DNA from: Pinirhizobacter sp036499745
GTDB lineage: Bacteria; Pseudomonadota; Gammaproteobacteria; Xanthomonadales; Rhodanobacteraceae
DNA length: 64,000 nucleotides
Assembly: GCF_036499745.1 (NCBI RefSeq)
Contig: NZ_DASYDG010000033.1
Location: 1-64,000, forward strand
Direction of reading: 5' to 3'
Shown: in pieces, positions 46,588-55,638 of the stretch
How the letters are laid out: each line of letters begins with the position of its first letter
Position numbering within the stretch: position 1 is the stretch's first letter
The notes under the pieces: generated by a model
What the model saw: the letters and a program-made list of their open reading frames with translations, nothing else
Databases searched by the model: none
Told to the model about the DNA's origin: nothing
Program-made: the position numbers and the translations under genes

Positions 46588-47306
46588 ACTGGCGCATCGC
46601 CGTGCCGGCGCTCACCCTGGCGGCGCTGCTGCTTTGGCTGCCGCATTCGGCACCTGCCTTCCACGCGATGTTCCCTTCGGTGGGAAAACCGGTGTACCTG
46701 CGCACTGGGTTCGGGCAACTGTTGGCCATCCATGCCGGCATCGTGTTGCTGGCGAGCGCCACGGCGGTGCTCGTGGGGCTGGCCGTGGCCGCACTGGTGA
46801 CGCGCCCCTTCGCACGCAGCCTGCTGCCGACGGCCAACGCCGTGGCCGTGGTAGGCCAGACCATCCCGCCGGTGGCCGTGCTGGTGTTGTCCGTCCCCTT
46901 GCTCGGTTTCGGTGCGCCGCCTACCCTGTTGGCGCTTACCGTGTACGGGGTGCTGCCGGTGCTTGGCCAGGCCATCGCGGGCCTGCGCAGCGTCCCGCCG
47001 GAGGCGATCGCCGCCGCTGACGGCATGGGCTACGGGCCCTGGCGGCGCCTGAAGGATGCCGAGTTGCCCCTGGCGGTACCGGCGATCATGTCCGGCGTGC
47101 GGCTATCGGTGATCGTGGCCGTGGGCACGGCCACGATCGGGTCCACCGTGGGCGCCACCACCCTTGGCTCGCCCATCATCGAAGGGTTGGTCGGCAACAA
47201 CCCCGCGTACGTCGTACAGGGCGCGCTGTTGGTGGCTGCCCTGGCGATGCTGGCCGATGGCCTGCTCGAATGGGTGGAACGGCGCGTTACTTCGCGTGGT
47301 CGCTAA
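46584..47306 (+). CDS. YehW-type ABC importer permease
   Basis: 240 residues, about six transmembrane helices, EAA loop AADGMGYGPWRRLKDAELPL. It pairs with YehY in a heterodimeric channel. The order binding protein, permease, ATPase, permease is that of E. coli yehZYXW. The last 20 bases overlap the convergent hydrolase gene. Confidence 0.93.
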   Translation: MNWRIAVPALTLAALLLWLPHSAPAFHAMFPSVGKPVYLRTGFGQLLAIHAGIVLLASATAVLVGLAVAALVTRPFARSLLPTANAVAVVGQTIPPVAVLVLSVPLLGFGAPPTLLALTVYGVLPVLGQAIAGLRSVPPEAIAAADGMGYGPWRRLKDAELPLAVPAIMSGVRLSVIVAVGTATIGSTVGATTLGSPIIEGLVGNNPAYVVQGALLVAALAMLADGLLEWVERRVTSRGR

Positions 47307-48162
47307 GCCAGTCGACCACGGTTGAGGTCATCGCCAGGCGCTTGTCCGAATAAGGATGGTCGGTGTCGAAGTGGCGGGTCTGGACGTCCGCGTCCCCGGC
47401 CTTGCGCAGTGCATCGGCCAAAGCCTCCGCCGAGGGCTGCAGGCCGTCGTTGGCGGTGACCAGCAGGGCCGGGCGGTCTTTGAGCATCGGCACCCACGAC
47501 TGGAATTTCCAGGTGGCGGCATTGGCCTGGGCTTCGGCGACCAGTCCATCCACGCTGCAGCCCGCCAGCGGAAGGATGTCTTCCTCCCATTCCTTGCGCT
47601 CAGCGCCCTTGACCATGTCCGCGGTGACGCTGCCCATGTCGGCGCCGGAAATCATCACCAGGCCCTTGACGTCTTTCGCATGGCCCACGGCCCAGCCCGC
47701 GGCAAAGCCGCCCATGCTATGACCGGCGACGAAGATCCGGCTGCGGTCGATGCGATAGTCCTTCGCATGGGCCGGGTCCTGCACGAACGCCACGGCGGCA
47801 TCTGCATCCTCCAGCACGTGGGCGAACGAGAACGTGCCCGGACTGCCCCATGACCCGCGGTAATGCAGCGTCAGTACATTGAATCCGGCACGGCGGACGG
47901 CTTGCGCCAGGTCGAGGTTTTGTTCATTGCCGGGAAAACCATGGAAAAGCACCAGGGTGGGATGCGGCCCTACGCCCGGGGCGAGGTAAAACACCGCATT
48001 CATCTTCGAACCATGGCTGTCGATCTGGGCGACCTGCATGCTGGCCGGGTTTGCCTTGTCAGCCGGTGGGTCGGCGGTGACTACGCCGGGGTGGGGATAG
48101 GGAGCGGCGGAAACGCCGAAAACCAGCAATGACAGGACAAGGCAGGGCCATATCGCGCGCAT
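47287..48162 (-). CDS. Exported alpha/beta-hydrolase (dienelactone-hydrolase-like)
   Basis: 291 residues from ATG 48162 (AGGA nine bases upstream; ATG 48171 is an alternative). A signal peptide ends VSAAPYP. The oxyanion loop HGFPGNEQ, nucleophile elbow GHSMGG, and C-terminal Asp and His (RHFDTDHPYSD) complete the triad. It probably hydrolyses esters in the periplasm. Convergent with the importer. Confidence 0.9.
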   Translation of the reverse strand: MRAIWPCLVLSLLVFGVSAAPYPHPGVVTADPPADKANPASMQVAQIDSHGSKMNAVFYLAPGVGPHPTLVLFHGFPGNEQNLDLAQAVRRAGFNVLTLHYRGSWGSPGTFSFAHVLEDADAAVAFVQDPAHAKDYRIDRSRIFVAGHSMGGFAAGWAVGHAKDVKGLVMISGADMGSVTADMVKGAERKEWEEDILPLAGCSVDGLVAEAQANAATWKFQSWVPMLKDRPALLVTANDGLQPSAEALADALRKAGDADVQTRHFDTDHPYSDKRLAMTSTVVDWLSDHAK

Positions 48163-48252
48163 CGGGGACATTCCTGTTGCTGGAGGTGTCCAAGCGTGGA
48201 ACCTGCCGAATTTGAGCGCAAGGTGAACCGGTGTATTTCGCGGATGTTGTGC

Positions 48253-48258
48253 TATAAA
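48253..48258 (+). promoter_or_regulatory. Likely -10 element of the galactonate operon
   Basis: TATAAA three bases before the palindromic operator; no strong -35 hexamer was found at 17 bases, which fits a regulated promoter. Confidence 0.45.
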
Positions 48259-48260
48259 TG

Positions 48261-48275
48261 ATTTGTATGACAAAT
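48261..48275. promoter_or_regulatory. Palindromic operator of the DgoR-like regulator
   Basis: ATTTGTATGACAAAT is a perfect inverted repeat (ATTTGT / ACAAAT around ATG) of the form GT-N-AC usual for FadR/FCD-group GntR regulators. It lies just after the -10 element and before the GTG start of the regulator, so bound protein would block transcription of the operon. Confidence 0.75.
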
Positions 48276-48293
48276 GACCCTGAGGGGGTCCAT

Positions 48294-49004
48294 GTGGCAC
48301 GAACGACGGGACCGCGAAACCTGCATGGCCAGGTGGTCCAGGAACTGGGGCAGATGATCGTCGGCGGCAACCTTGCGCCGGGCGAGGCGTTGCCGCGTGA
48401 AGAAGCCCTGGCCACCCGCATGGCGGTCAGCCGCACGGTACTACGCGAAGCGCTGAAAGTGTTGGCTACCAAGGGCTTGATCGAAACCCGCCAGAAGACC
48501 GGCATGCGCGTGCGCGAGGTGCGCTTCTGGAACCAGCTCGACGCCGATGTCCTGGCCTGGCGTTGCGCGGCGATGCCCACCGACGACTTCGTCGACAAAC
48601 TGGTGGAGATGCGCGAGATCGTCGAACCCGCCGCCGCGGCCGCCGCCGCGCGCCGTCGCGACGACATCCAGTTGGCGGAGGTCGCCGCCGCCTACGAGGC
48701 GATGGACGCGGCCATGGACCTGGACGCCTGGGCCGAAGCCGACGTTCGCTTCCACGAGGCGGTGCTGCGCGCCACCAACAATGAATTGCTCGGCTCGCTG
48801 TTCTCGGTGATCCAGACCGCGCTTGCCACGTATTTCCTGATGTCCGCCCGTACCACCGCCAACTTCCGTTATTCCCTCCCCCAGCACCATGCCGTGTACG
48901 ACGCCATCCGCCGCCGCCGGCCCAACGCCGCGGCCGACGCGATGCGCGGCCTGATCAGCGATTCGCGCGACACCCTGAAAACGCGCCGCGCGGTAAAACC
49001 ATGA
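48294..49004 (+). CDS. dgoR: GntR/FCD-family regulator of galactonate genes (DgoR-like)
   Basis: 236 residues from GTG 48294, six bases after GAGGGGG; earlier ATGs at 48258 and 48267 fall inside the operator and are rejected. The winged HTH is near 10-75 (LPREEALATRMAVSRTVLRE). The FCD ligand domain follows with metal-site residues (MREIVEP, DVRFHEAVLRATNN, QHHAVYDAI). E. coli DgoR represses galactonate genes and is relieved by galactonate. It overlaps dgoK by four bases, hence autoregulated with the operon. Confidence 0.9.
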   Translation: MARTTGPRNLHGQVVQELGQMIVGGNLAPGEALPREEALATRMAVSRTVLREALKVLATKGLIETRQKTGMRVREVRFWNQLDADVLAWRCAAMPTDDFVDKLVEMREIVEPAAAAAAARRRDDIQLAEVAAAYEAMDAAMDLDAWAEADVRFHEAVLRATNNELLGSLFSVIQTALATYFLMSARTTANFRYSLPQHHAVYDAIRRRRPNAAADAMRGLISDSRDTLKTRRAVKP

Positions 49005-49933
49005 ACCACCTGATCGCCCTGGATTGGGGCACCTCCAGCTTCCGCGCCTACCTGCTCGATGCCGCCGGTTCCATCGTGGAAACCCGCTCCAGGCCCTGGG
49101 GCATCCGCCAGTTGCCCGACGGTGGCTTCGGTGGCGCCTTCGCCGCCATGGTGGCCGGCTGGCCCGACTGCCCGGTGATCGCCGCCGGCATGGTGGGCAG
49201 CCGGAACGGCTGGCAGGAAGTGCCCTACCTTGATATTCCCGCAGGCGTCGATGAGCTGGCCGCCGCGCTGGTGCCGGTCGCCGCCCCTGGCGGACGCGTA
49301 GTGCACCTGGTGCCAGGCCTGCACAACAGCCGCGGACCCGACGTGATGCGAGGTGAGGAAACCCAGCTGGTCGGCGCGCTGGCGCTGCGGCCGCCGCCCC
49401 AGGGTGAAGCCACCGTGGTGCTGCCGGGCACCCACAGCAAATGGGTGCGGGTGAAGGAAGGCGTGGTCACCGATTTCGTCACCACCATGACAGGCGAACT
49501 CTTCGCCCTGCTGTCCCGCCATTCGATCCTGGCGGTGGAGATCAAGCCCGATGCACCCCTGGATGTCGATGCCTTCAGTCGCGGCGTGCGCACCGCACGC
49601 GCCAGTGGCGCTGCCGGAGGCGTGTCGCGGCTGTTCTCGACGCGGGCGTTGATGCTCGATGGCACGCTCGATGCCTCAAGCGTCCCGGATTACCTCTCGG
49701 GCCTGCTGATCGGCGAGGAAATCCGTTCCACCCTGGCCGATGGCCGCATGGACTGCACGTTGCCGCTGCGCCTGGTGGGTGATGCCGCCCTGGGCGCGCG
49801 CTACCGCATGGCCGCCAGCGATTTTTCCCTCACTGTTTCACCTGCCGTGGAGGACACCGCCGCCCACGGGCTGTGGCTGATCGCCCGGCGTGCCCATTTG
49901 CACGAACGAACCATCCACGGAGTTTCCCCATGA
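49001..49933 (+). CDS. dgoK: 2-dehydro-3-deoxygalactonokinase
   Basis: 310 residues. The phosphate-1-like motif LDWGTSSFRAYLL opens the chain, and GTHSKWV and the C-terminal nucleotide-binding region match DgoK. It phosphorylates 2-keto-3-deoxygalactonate with ATP for the aldolase encoded next. Overlaps of four bases with both neighbours show translational coupling. Confidence 0.95.
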   Translation: MNHLIALDWGTSSFRAYLLDAAGSIVETRSRPWGIRQLPDGGFGGAFAAMVAGWPDCPVIAAGMVGSRNGWQEVPYLDIPAGVDELAAALVPVAAPGGRVVHLVPGLHNSRGPDVMRGEETQLVGALALRPPPQGEATVVLPGTHSKWVRVKEGVVTDFVTTMTGELFALLSRHSILAVEIKPDAPLDVDAFSRGVRTARASGAAGGVSRLFSTRALMLDGTLDASSVPDYLSGLLIGEEIRSTLADGRMDCTLPLRLVGDAALGARYRMAASDFSLTVSPAVEDTAAHGLWLIARRAHLHERTIHGVSP

Positions 49934-50568
49934 TCGGCGCCTGGCTTGGCCCCCTTCCGCTCGTCGCCATCCTGCGTGGCATCACCCCAGGCGAGGCCGC
50001 CGACACCGGCGATGTCCTGGTCGATGCGGGCTTCCGCATCCTTGAGGTACCCCTCAATTCCCCCGACCCTTTGCGCAGCATCAGCATCATGTCCGAACGC
50101 TTCGGCGACCGTGCGCTGGTGGGTGCCGGCACCGTGCTGTCGCCCGCGCGTGTCGAAGAAGTCGCTGCCGCCGGCGGCAAGATCATCGTCATGCCGCATG
50201 CGGATGTGGCGGTGATCCGCGCGGCCAAAGCCGCGGGGCTTTACTGCCTGCCGGGTGTGTCCACCACCACCGAGGCCTTCGCGGCGCTCGACGCCGGCGC
50301 CGATGCGCTGAAGATTTTCCCGGCCGAGCTGATCGGCCCGCATGTACTCAAGGCGTGGCGAGCCGTGCTGCCGAAGGATCTGGCGTTGCTGCCGGTCGGC
50401 GGCATCGAGCCCGGCAACATGGCCGGGTTCGTCGCGGCCGGGGCGAACGGTTTTGGCATTGGCGGGGCGTTGTACGCACCAGGCCGGCCGATCAGCGACA
50501 CGAAAGCCCGCGCGCAGGCTTTCGCACAGGCCTGGGCTGCATTGGCCGCCAAGGGAGCCGGCGCATGA
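49930..50568 (+). CDS. dgoA: 2-dehydro-3-deoxy-6-phosphogalactonate aldolase
   Basis: 212 residues from ATG 49930 (GGAG upstream). The KDPG/KDPGal aldolase barrel has catalytic Glu39 (LEVPLNSPDP) and Schiff-base Lys128 (ADALKIFPAELIGP). It splits the phosphorylated sugar acid to pyruvate and glyceraldehyde 3-phosphate. Confidence 0.95.
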   Translation: MIGAWLGPLPLVAILRGITPGEAADTGDVLVDAGFRILEVPLNSPDPLRSISIMSERFGDRALVGAGTVLSPARVEEVAAAGGKIIVMPHADVAVIRAAKAAGLYCLPGVSTTTEAFAALDAGADALKIFPAELIGPHVLKAWRAVLPKDLALLPVGGIEPGNMAGFVAAGANGFGIGGALYAPGRPISDTKARAQAFAQAWAALAAKGAGA

Positions 50569-51713
50569 AGATCACCGCGATCACCACCTTCATCGTGCCT
50601 CCGCGCTGGTGCTTCGTGCGCGTGGACACCGACGCCGGTATCAGCGGCTGGGGTGAGCCGGTCATCGAGGGCCGCGCGCATACCGTGGCCGCTGCGGTGA
50701 GCGAACTGGCCGACTACCTGATCGGCAAGGATCCGCGCCACATCCAGGATCACTGGAACGTGTTGTACCGCGCCGGTTTCTACCGGGGAGGCCCGGTGCT
50801 TATGAGCGCGCTCGCCGGCATCGACCACGCCCTGTGGGACATCCACGGAAAGGCGCTGGGAGTGCCCGTGCATGCCCTGCTGGGCGGGCCCGTGCGCAAC
50901 AAGATCCGTGTGTATTCGTGGATCGGCGGCGATCGCCCGGCCGACACCGCCGACGCCGCCCGGGCGGCAGTCGCCCGCGGTTTCAGCGCCGTGAAGATGA
51001 ACGGCACCGAAGAACTGCAGTACGTCGATTCGCATGCCAAGGTCGACCGCATGCTGGCCAATGTGCAGGCCGTGCGCGAAGCCGTCGGCCCGGACATCGG
51101 CCTGGGCGTGGACTTCCACGGCCGCGTGCACAAGCCCATGGCCAAGGTATTGATGCGCGAACTGGCACCGTACAACCTGATGTTCATCGAAGAGCCCGTG
51201 CTCTCGGAGCATCTGGAGAGCATTCCGGAACTGGCGGCCATCTCGCCCGCGCCGATCGCCCTGGGCGAGCGGCTGTATTCCCGCTTCGATTTCAAGCGCG
51301 TGCTGCAGACCGGCGGCGTGGACATCATCCAGCCCGACCCGGCGCATGCCGGTGGCATCACCGAAACGGTGAAGATCGCCGCGATGGCCGAAGCCTATGA
51401 CGTGGCCGTGGCCCTGCATTGCCCGCTGGGGCCGATCGCGCTGGCGGCGAATCTGCAGATCGATGCCGTCAGCCACAACGCGTTCATCCAGGAGCAGAGC
51501 CTGGGCATCCACTACAACGCGGCGAACGACCTGCTCGATTACGTGACCGACCGCAGCGTGTTCGCCTATGAAGACGGTTTCGTCGCCATCCCCAACGGGC
51601 CAGGTCTTGGTATCGAAGTGAACCAGGCCTATGTGGATGAACGCGCCGCCGTGGGCCATCGCTGGCGGAACCCGGTGTGGCGCCATGAAGACGGCAGCGT
51701 GGCGGAGTGGTAA
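50565..51713 (+). CDS. dgoD: D-galactonate dehydratase
   Basis: 382 residues, strongly like E. coli DgoD along its length: opening MKITAITTFIVPPRWCFVRV, GEPVIEGRAHTV, YRAGFYRGGP, VDFHGRV, IEEPVLSEH, GERLYSRFDFKRVL, HCPLGPIALAA and ending RHEDGSVAEW. Enolase-superfamily metal and catalytic residues are intact. It dehydrates D-galactonate to 2-keto-3-deoxygalactonate. The start overlaps dgoA. Confidence 0.97.
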   Translation: MKITAITTFIVPPRWCFVRVDTDAGISGWGEPVIEGRAHTVAAAVSELADYLIGKDPRHIQDHWNVLYRAGFYRGGPVLMSALAGIDHALWDIHGKALGVPVHALLGGPVRNKIRVYSWIGGDRPADTADAARAAVARGFSAVKMNGTEELQYVDSHAKVDRMLANVQAVREAVGPDIGLGVDFHGRVHKPMAKVLMRELAPYNLMFIEEPVLSEHLESIPELAAISPAPIALGERLYSRFDFKRVLQTGGVDIIQPDPAHAGGITETVKIAAMAEAYDVAVALHCPLGPIALAANLQIDAVSHNAFIQEQSLGIHYNAANDLLDYVTDRSVFAYEDGFVAIPNGPGLGIEVNQAYVDERAAVGHRWRNPVWRHEDGSVAEW

Positions 51714-52480
51714 TGAACCAGATGTACGCCAGCTACCCGAGCCTGCGCGACCGCGCCGTGCTGATCACCGGCGGTGCCAGCGGCATCGGCGCGTCGTTCG
51801 TTGCACAGTTCGCCCGCCAGGGCGCACGCGTGGCCTTTGTCGATCTCGACGACAACGCCGCGACCGACTTGATCGGATCCCTTGGCGATGCGCCTTTCAA
51901 GCCAGTCTACGCACACACCGACCTCACTGACCTGGAAGCCGTTGCCGCATCCATCCAGGCATTGCGCGCGCAAACCGGCCCGTTCGGTGTGCTGATCAAC
52001 AGCGCCGCCAACGACGCAAGGCATTCGCTCGACCAGGTGGACGAAGCCTTCTTCAACAAGAGCCTTGCGGTGAACCTGCGCCACCAGGTGTTCGTCACCA
52101 AAGCCGTGGTGCCTGACATGAAACAGCTGGGCCACGGCTCGATCATCTGCATGGGCTCCACCGGCTGGATCCAGAAGAACGCAGGCTACCCGTTGTACGC
52201 GATGGCCAAGGCCGCGGTACGCGGCTTCGTCAACGGCATGGCGCGGGAGCTTGGCGCGCAGAACATCCGCATCAACTGCCTGGTACCGGGCTGGGTGATC
52301 ACGCCCAAGCAGCGCGAGCTTTGGCTCGACGAAGAAGGCGAGGCGTCGATCCGGCGCATGCAGTGCATGCCCGGCCACATCGAGCCCGACGACCTGGCCC
52401 GCGCCGCACTGTTCCTGGCCGCCGACGACAGCCGCATGTGTACGGGCCAGGATTACATCGTGGATGGTGGCTGGGTATGA
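51713..52480 (+). CDS. SDR-family sugar dehydrogenase (likely galactose 1-dehydrogenase)
   Basis: 255 residues. Cofactor motif TGGASGIG, acidic residue in VDLDDN (NAD preference), active-site YAMAK and Ser in MGSTGW. Position between dehydratase and lactonase suggests oxidation of D-galactose to galactono-lactone, the first step of the pathway. L-fucose or arabinose would be alternative substrates. The start overlaps the dgoD stop by one base (TAATG). Confidence 0.9.
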   Translation: MNQMYASYPSLRDRAVLITGGASGIGASFVAQFARQGARVAFVDLDDNAATDLIGSLGDAPFKPVYAHTDLTDLEAVAASIQALRAQTGPFGVLINSAANDARHSLDQVDEAFFNKSLAVNLRHQVFVTKAVVPDMKQLGHGSIICMGSTGWIQKNAGYPLYAMAKAAVRGFVNGMARELGAQNIRINCLVPGWVITPKQRELWLDEEGEASIRRMQCMPGHIEPDDLARAALFLAADDSRMCTGQDYIVDGGWV

Positions 52481-53391
52481 CCGATTCGCGCATCGCCCAT
52501 GCGGCGGGAAACATCCTGGGTGAAGGCGTGCAATGGGACGACCGCGGCCAGTCGGTGTGGTGGACGGATATCGCCGGATGCACGCTTTGGCGCCTGCACC
52601 CGGCCAGCGGTGACGTTGCCCATTGGACCATGCCCGAGCGGCTGGCTTCGTTCGCGCTTTGCGACGATCCAGGCGTGCTGTTATTGGCGCTGGCTTCGCG
52701 ACTGGCCTTCTGGCGCATCGATAGCGGCGAACTGCTGGAGCTGATGGAAGTGGAACCGGGAAAGCACACGCGCGCGAATGACGGCGCCTGCGATCGCCAG
52801 GGCCGCTTCGTCTTCGGCACGCTGCACGAGCCGGCCACTGGCCCGAAGCAACCCGTGGGCGGTTTTTACCGTCTCGATCGCCACTTGCAGCTTGAACACC
52901 TGCCATTGCCTGGCGTGGCAATCAGCAACTCGATTGCCTTCAGCCCCAGCGGCGACGTGATGTACTTCTGCGACTCGCTGGACAAACGCATCATGTGCGT
53001 GGATTACGGCGACACCCTCGGCACACCGCGCGTGTTCGTCGATCTTCGCGATGAACCGGGCGAACCGGACGGCTCCACCGTCGATGCCGACGGTGGGCTG
53101 TGGAATGCGAGCTGGGGCGCTGGCCGGGTATGCCGCTATGCCGCCGACGGAACCCTCGCTGGCGTGTTCGAACTGCCGGCACAACAGCCGACACGGCCTG
53201 CCTTCGGCGGGCCGATGCTCGATCGCTTGTACGTCACCAGCGCCAGCGACGGTTTGCAAGCGGCGGCGCGCGACGTGGGCGATGGTGCACTGCACATATT
53301 CGAGCCGGGCTTCACTGGTTTGACCGAACCCCGCTTCGCGGGTGCACCACCCACGGGCCGGGCATGGCAAGATGCCCGCGCTACCCATTGA
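52477..53391 (+). CDS. SMP-30/gluconolactonase-family lactonase (galactonolactonase)
   Basis: 304 residues, six-blade propeller with metal ligands Glu16 (ILGEGVQW), the Asn in KHTRANDGACD and GVAISNSIAFS, and the Asp in PDGSTVDADGGLW. It would open the lactone made by the preceding dehydrogenase, giving galactonate for DgoD. Overlaps the preceding gene by four bases. Confidence 0.92.
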   Translation: MTDSRIAHAAGNILGEGVQWDDRGQSVWWTDIAGCTLWRLHPASGDVAHWTMPERLASFALCDDPGVLLLALASRLAFWRIDSGELLELMEVEPGKHTRANDGACDRQGRFVFGTLHEPATGPKQPVGGFYRLDRHLQLEHLPLPGVAISNSIAFSPSGDVMYFCDSLDKRIMCVDYGDTLGTPRVFVDLRDEPGEPDGSTVDADGGLWNASWGAGRVCRYAADGTLAGVFELPAQQPTRPAFGGPMLDRLYVTSASDGLQAAARDVGDGALHIFEPGFTGLTEPRFAGAPPTGRAWQDARATH

Positions 53392-53424
53392 ACGACGACT
53401 TCCAACGCACCTCGGGAACACCCT

Positions 53425-54825
53425 ATGAATAGCGTTGCATCCACTGCCGCGGCCACTACACCGTCGCATGCCAAAGCCACGGCCATCTTCACCTGCATCC
53501 TGGCCGCGCTCGCCGGCCTGATGTTCGGCCTGGACATCGGCGTGATCTCCGGCGCCACCGATTTCATCAAGGCCGATTTCGCCATCAGCGATCGCACCAT
53601 CGAATGGATCGTGAGTTCCATGATGATCGGCGCTGCAGCAGGCGCGCTCGGTGCTGGCTGGCTGTCCTCGTCCCTGGGCCGCAAGCGCTCGCTGGTCCTG
53701 GGCGCCATTCTGTTCGTCATAGGTTCGGTGCTCTGCGGCGTCGCGACCAATCCCGAAACGCTGATCGTCGCCCGCGTGATCCTGGGCCTGGCCATCGGCA
53801 TCGCATCGTTCACCGCACCGCTTTACCTGGCCGAAGTGGCTCCGGAGCGGATCCGTGGTGCGATGATCTCGCTCTACCAGCTGATGATCACCATCGGCAT
53901 CCTGGTGGCCTTCCTGTCAGACCTCGCCTTCAGCTACACCGGCAGCTGGCGCTGGATGCTCGGCATCATCGCCGTCCCGGGCGCGTTGTTCCTGCTCGGT
54001 GTGCTGTGGCTGCCGGACAGCCCGCGCTGGCTGATGATGAAAGGCCGCACGAAAGAAGCGGAGGACGTACTGCTGAAGCTCCGCGGTAACCGTGGGATGG
54101 TCGATCATGAGATGGCCGACATCGCCGAGTCGCTTCAGACCCCGCAGCGCGGCTGGCACCTGTTCCAGGAAAACAGCAACTTCCGCCGCTCGGTGGGCCT
54201 GGGCGTGCTGCTGCAGGTGATGCAGCAGCTGACCGGCATGAACGTGATGATGTACTACGCGCCGCGCATCTTCGGCACGCTGGGCTACGATCATGAATCA
54301 CAGTTGTGGTTCACCGCCATCGTCGGCCTGACCAACGTGCTGGCTACGTTCATCGCCATCGGCCTGGTCGACCGCATCGGCCGCAAGCCCATCCTGTACG
54401 CCGGCTTCGTGGTCATGACCATCTCGCTGGCGATCGTCGGCACGATGATCCACATCGGTACCACCACCCGTGCCGAGCAATACTTCACGGTGGGCACCTT
54501 GCTGGTCTTCATCATCGGCTTCGCCATGTCGGCCGGTCCGCTGATCTGGACACTGTGCTCGGAGGTGCAGCCGCTGAAGGGCCGCGACTTCGGCATCGGC
54601 GTGTCGACCTTCACCAACTGGGCGATGAACTGGGTGGTGGGCAACACCTTCCTGACCCTGGTCAACGGTATCGGCCCGGGGCAGACGTTCTGGCTGTATG
54701 CGGCCTTCAATGCAGTATTCATCGTGCTCACGTTCTGGCTGGTACCGGAAACCAAGGGCGTCACGCTGGAAGATATCGAGCGCAAGCTGATGCACGGCAA
54801 GAAGCTGCGCGATATCGGCGCCTGA
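53425..54825 (+). CDS. MFS sugar:H+ symporter (GalP/XylE type)
   Basis: 466 residues, twelve transmembrane helices. Sugar-porter signatures: SLGRKRS, PDSPRWLMMKGR, QQLTGMNVMMYYAP, DRIGRKP and VPETKG. In this operon it most likely brings in D-galactose or galactonate-related sugar. It starts 33 bases after the lactonase gene. Confidence 0.95.
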   Translation: MNSVASTAAATTPSHAKATAIFTCILAALAGLMFGLDIGVISGATDFIKADFAISDRTIEWIVSSMMIGAAAGALGAGWLSSSLGRKRSLVLGAILFVIGSVLCGVATNPETLIVARVILGLAIGIASFTAPLYLAEVAPERIRGAMISLYQLMITIGILVAFLSDLAFSYTGSWRWMLGIIAVPGALFLLGVLWLPDSPRWLMMKGRTKEAEDVLLKLRGNRGMVDHEMADIAESLQTPQRGWHLFQENSNFRRSVGLGVLLQVMQQLTGMNVMMYYAPRIFGTLGYDHESQLWFTAIVGLTNVLATFIAIGLVDRIGRKPILYAGFVVMTISLAIVGTMIHIGTTTRAEQYFTVGTLLVFIIGFAMSAGPLIWTLCSEVQPLKGRDFGIGVSTFTNWAMNWVVGNTFLTLVNGIGPGQTFWLYAAFNAVFIVLTFWLVPETKGVTLEDIERKLMHGKKLRDIGA

Positions 54826-54830
54826 TCGAC

Positions 54831-55616
54831 ATGGGCGAGCTCGATGGCAAGGTCGCGCTGGTTACCGGTGCTGCCAGCGGCATCGGCAAGGCCATTGCGC
54901 AGGCCTTTCACCACGCCGGTGCGCGGGTGGTGATCGCCGACCTCGACCGCGACGGCGCCGAAATGGTGGCCGGTGAAATCGACGGCGGCCGTGGCGATGC
55001 GATGGGCGTGGCCATGGACGTCACCGACGAAGAAGCCGTCAACCAGGGCTTCGACGAGGTCGCCACGCGCTGGGGAGCGTTGGACATCCTGGTGTCCAAC
55101 GCGGGCATCCAGATCATCGCACCACTGGTCGACCTGGAGTTCGCGGCCTGGAAAAAGATGCTCGCCATCCACCTCGATGGCGCGTTCCTTACCTCACGTG
55201 CGGCGATGCGGCAGATGCTTGCCGCCGGCAAGGGCGGCTCGATCCTGCTGATGGGCTCGGCGCACTCGCACGTGGCGTCGAAGTTCAAGGCGCCTTACGT
55301 CACCGCCAAGCACGGCCTGCTGGGCCTGGCCCGCACCATCGCGAAAGAAGGCGCGGCGCAGGGCATCCGCGCCAACGTGCTGTGCCCGGGTTTCGTCCGT
55401 ACGCCGCTGGTCGATAAACAGATTCCAGAACAGGCGAAGGAGCTTGGCATCAGCGAAAGCGAGGTGATCCGCGATGTGATGCTGCGCGACACGGTTGACG
55501 GGGAATTCACCACGCTTGACGACATCGCCCGCGTGGCGGTGTTCATGGCGGCCTTTCCCACCAGTGCGATTACCGGCCAGTCGCTGCTGGCTTCGCATGG
55601 TTGGGTAATGAACTAG
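54831..55616 (+). CDS. SDR dehydrogenase, 3-hydroxybutyrate dehydrogenase-like
   Basis: 261 residues. TGAASGIGKAI, DLDRDG (NAD-type), NAGIQ, active-site Tyr/Lys in YVTAKHG, and the C-terminal region (RTPLVDKQIPEQAKELGISE) match BdhA proteins closely. As the last gene of a galactose operon it could be a moonlighting or recruited sugar dehydrogenase. It follows the permease by five bases. Substrate assignment is open. Confidence 0.88.
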   Translation: MGELDGKVALVTGAASGIGKAIAQAFHHAGARVVIADLDRDGAEMVAGEIDGGRGDAMGVAMDVTDEEAVNQGFDEVATRWGALDILVSNAGIQIIAPLVDLEFAAWKKMLAIHLDGAFLTSRAAMRQMLAAGKGGSILLMGSAHSHVASKFKAPYVTAKHGLLGLARTIAKEGAAQGIRANVLCPGFVRTPLVDKQIPEQAKELGISESEVIRDVMLRDTVDGEFTTLDDIARVAVFMAAFPTSAITGQSLLASHGWVMN

Positions 55617-55638
55617 GCATCGCGCCGGGCACCGAAAG

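Noticed and set aside
50241..51686. Minus-strand ORF of 481 codons
   Set aside because: Shadow of dgoA and dgoD, both confirmed by active-site motifs.
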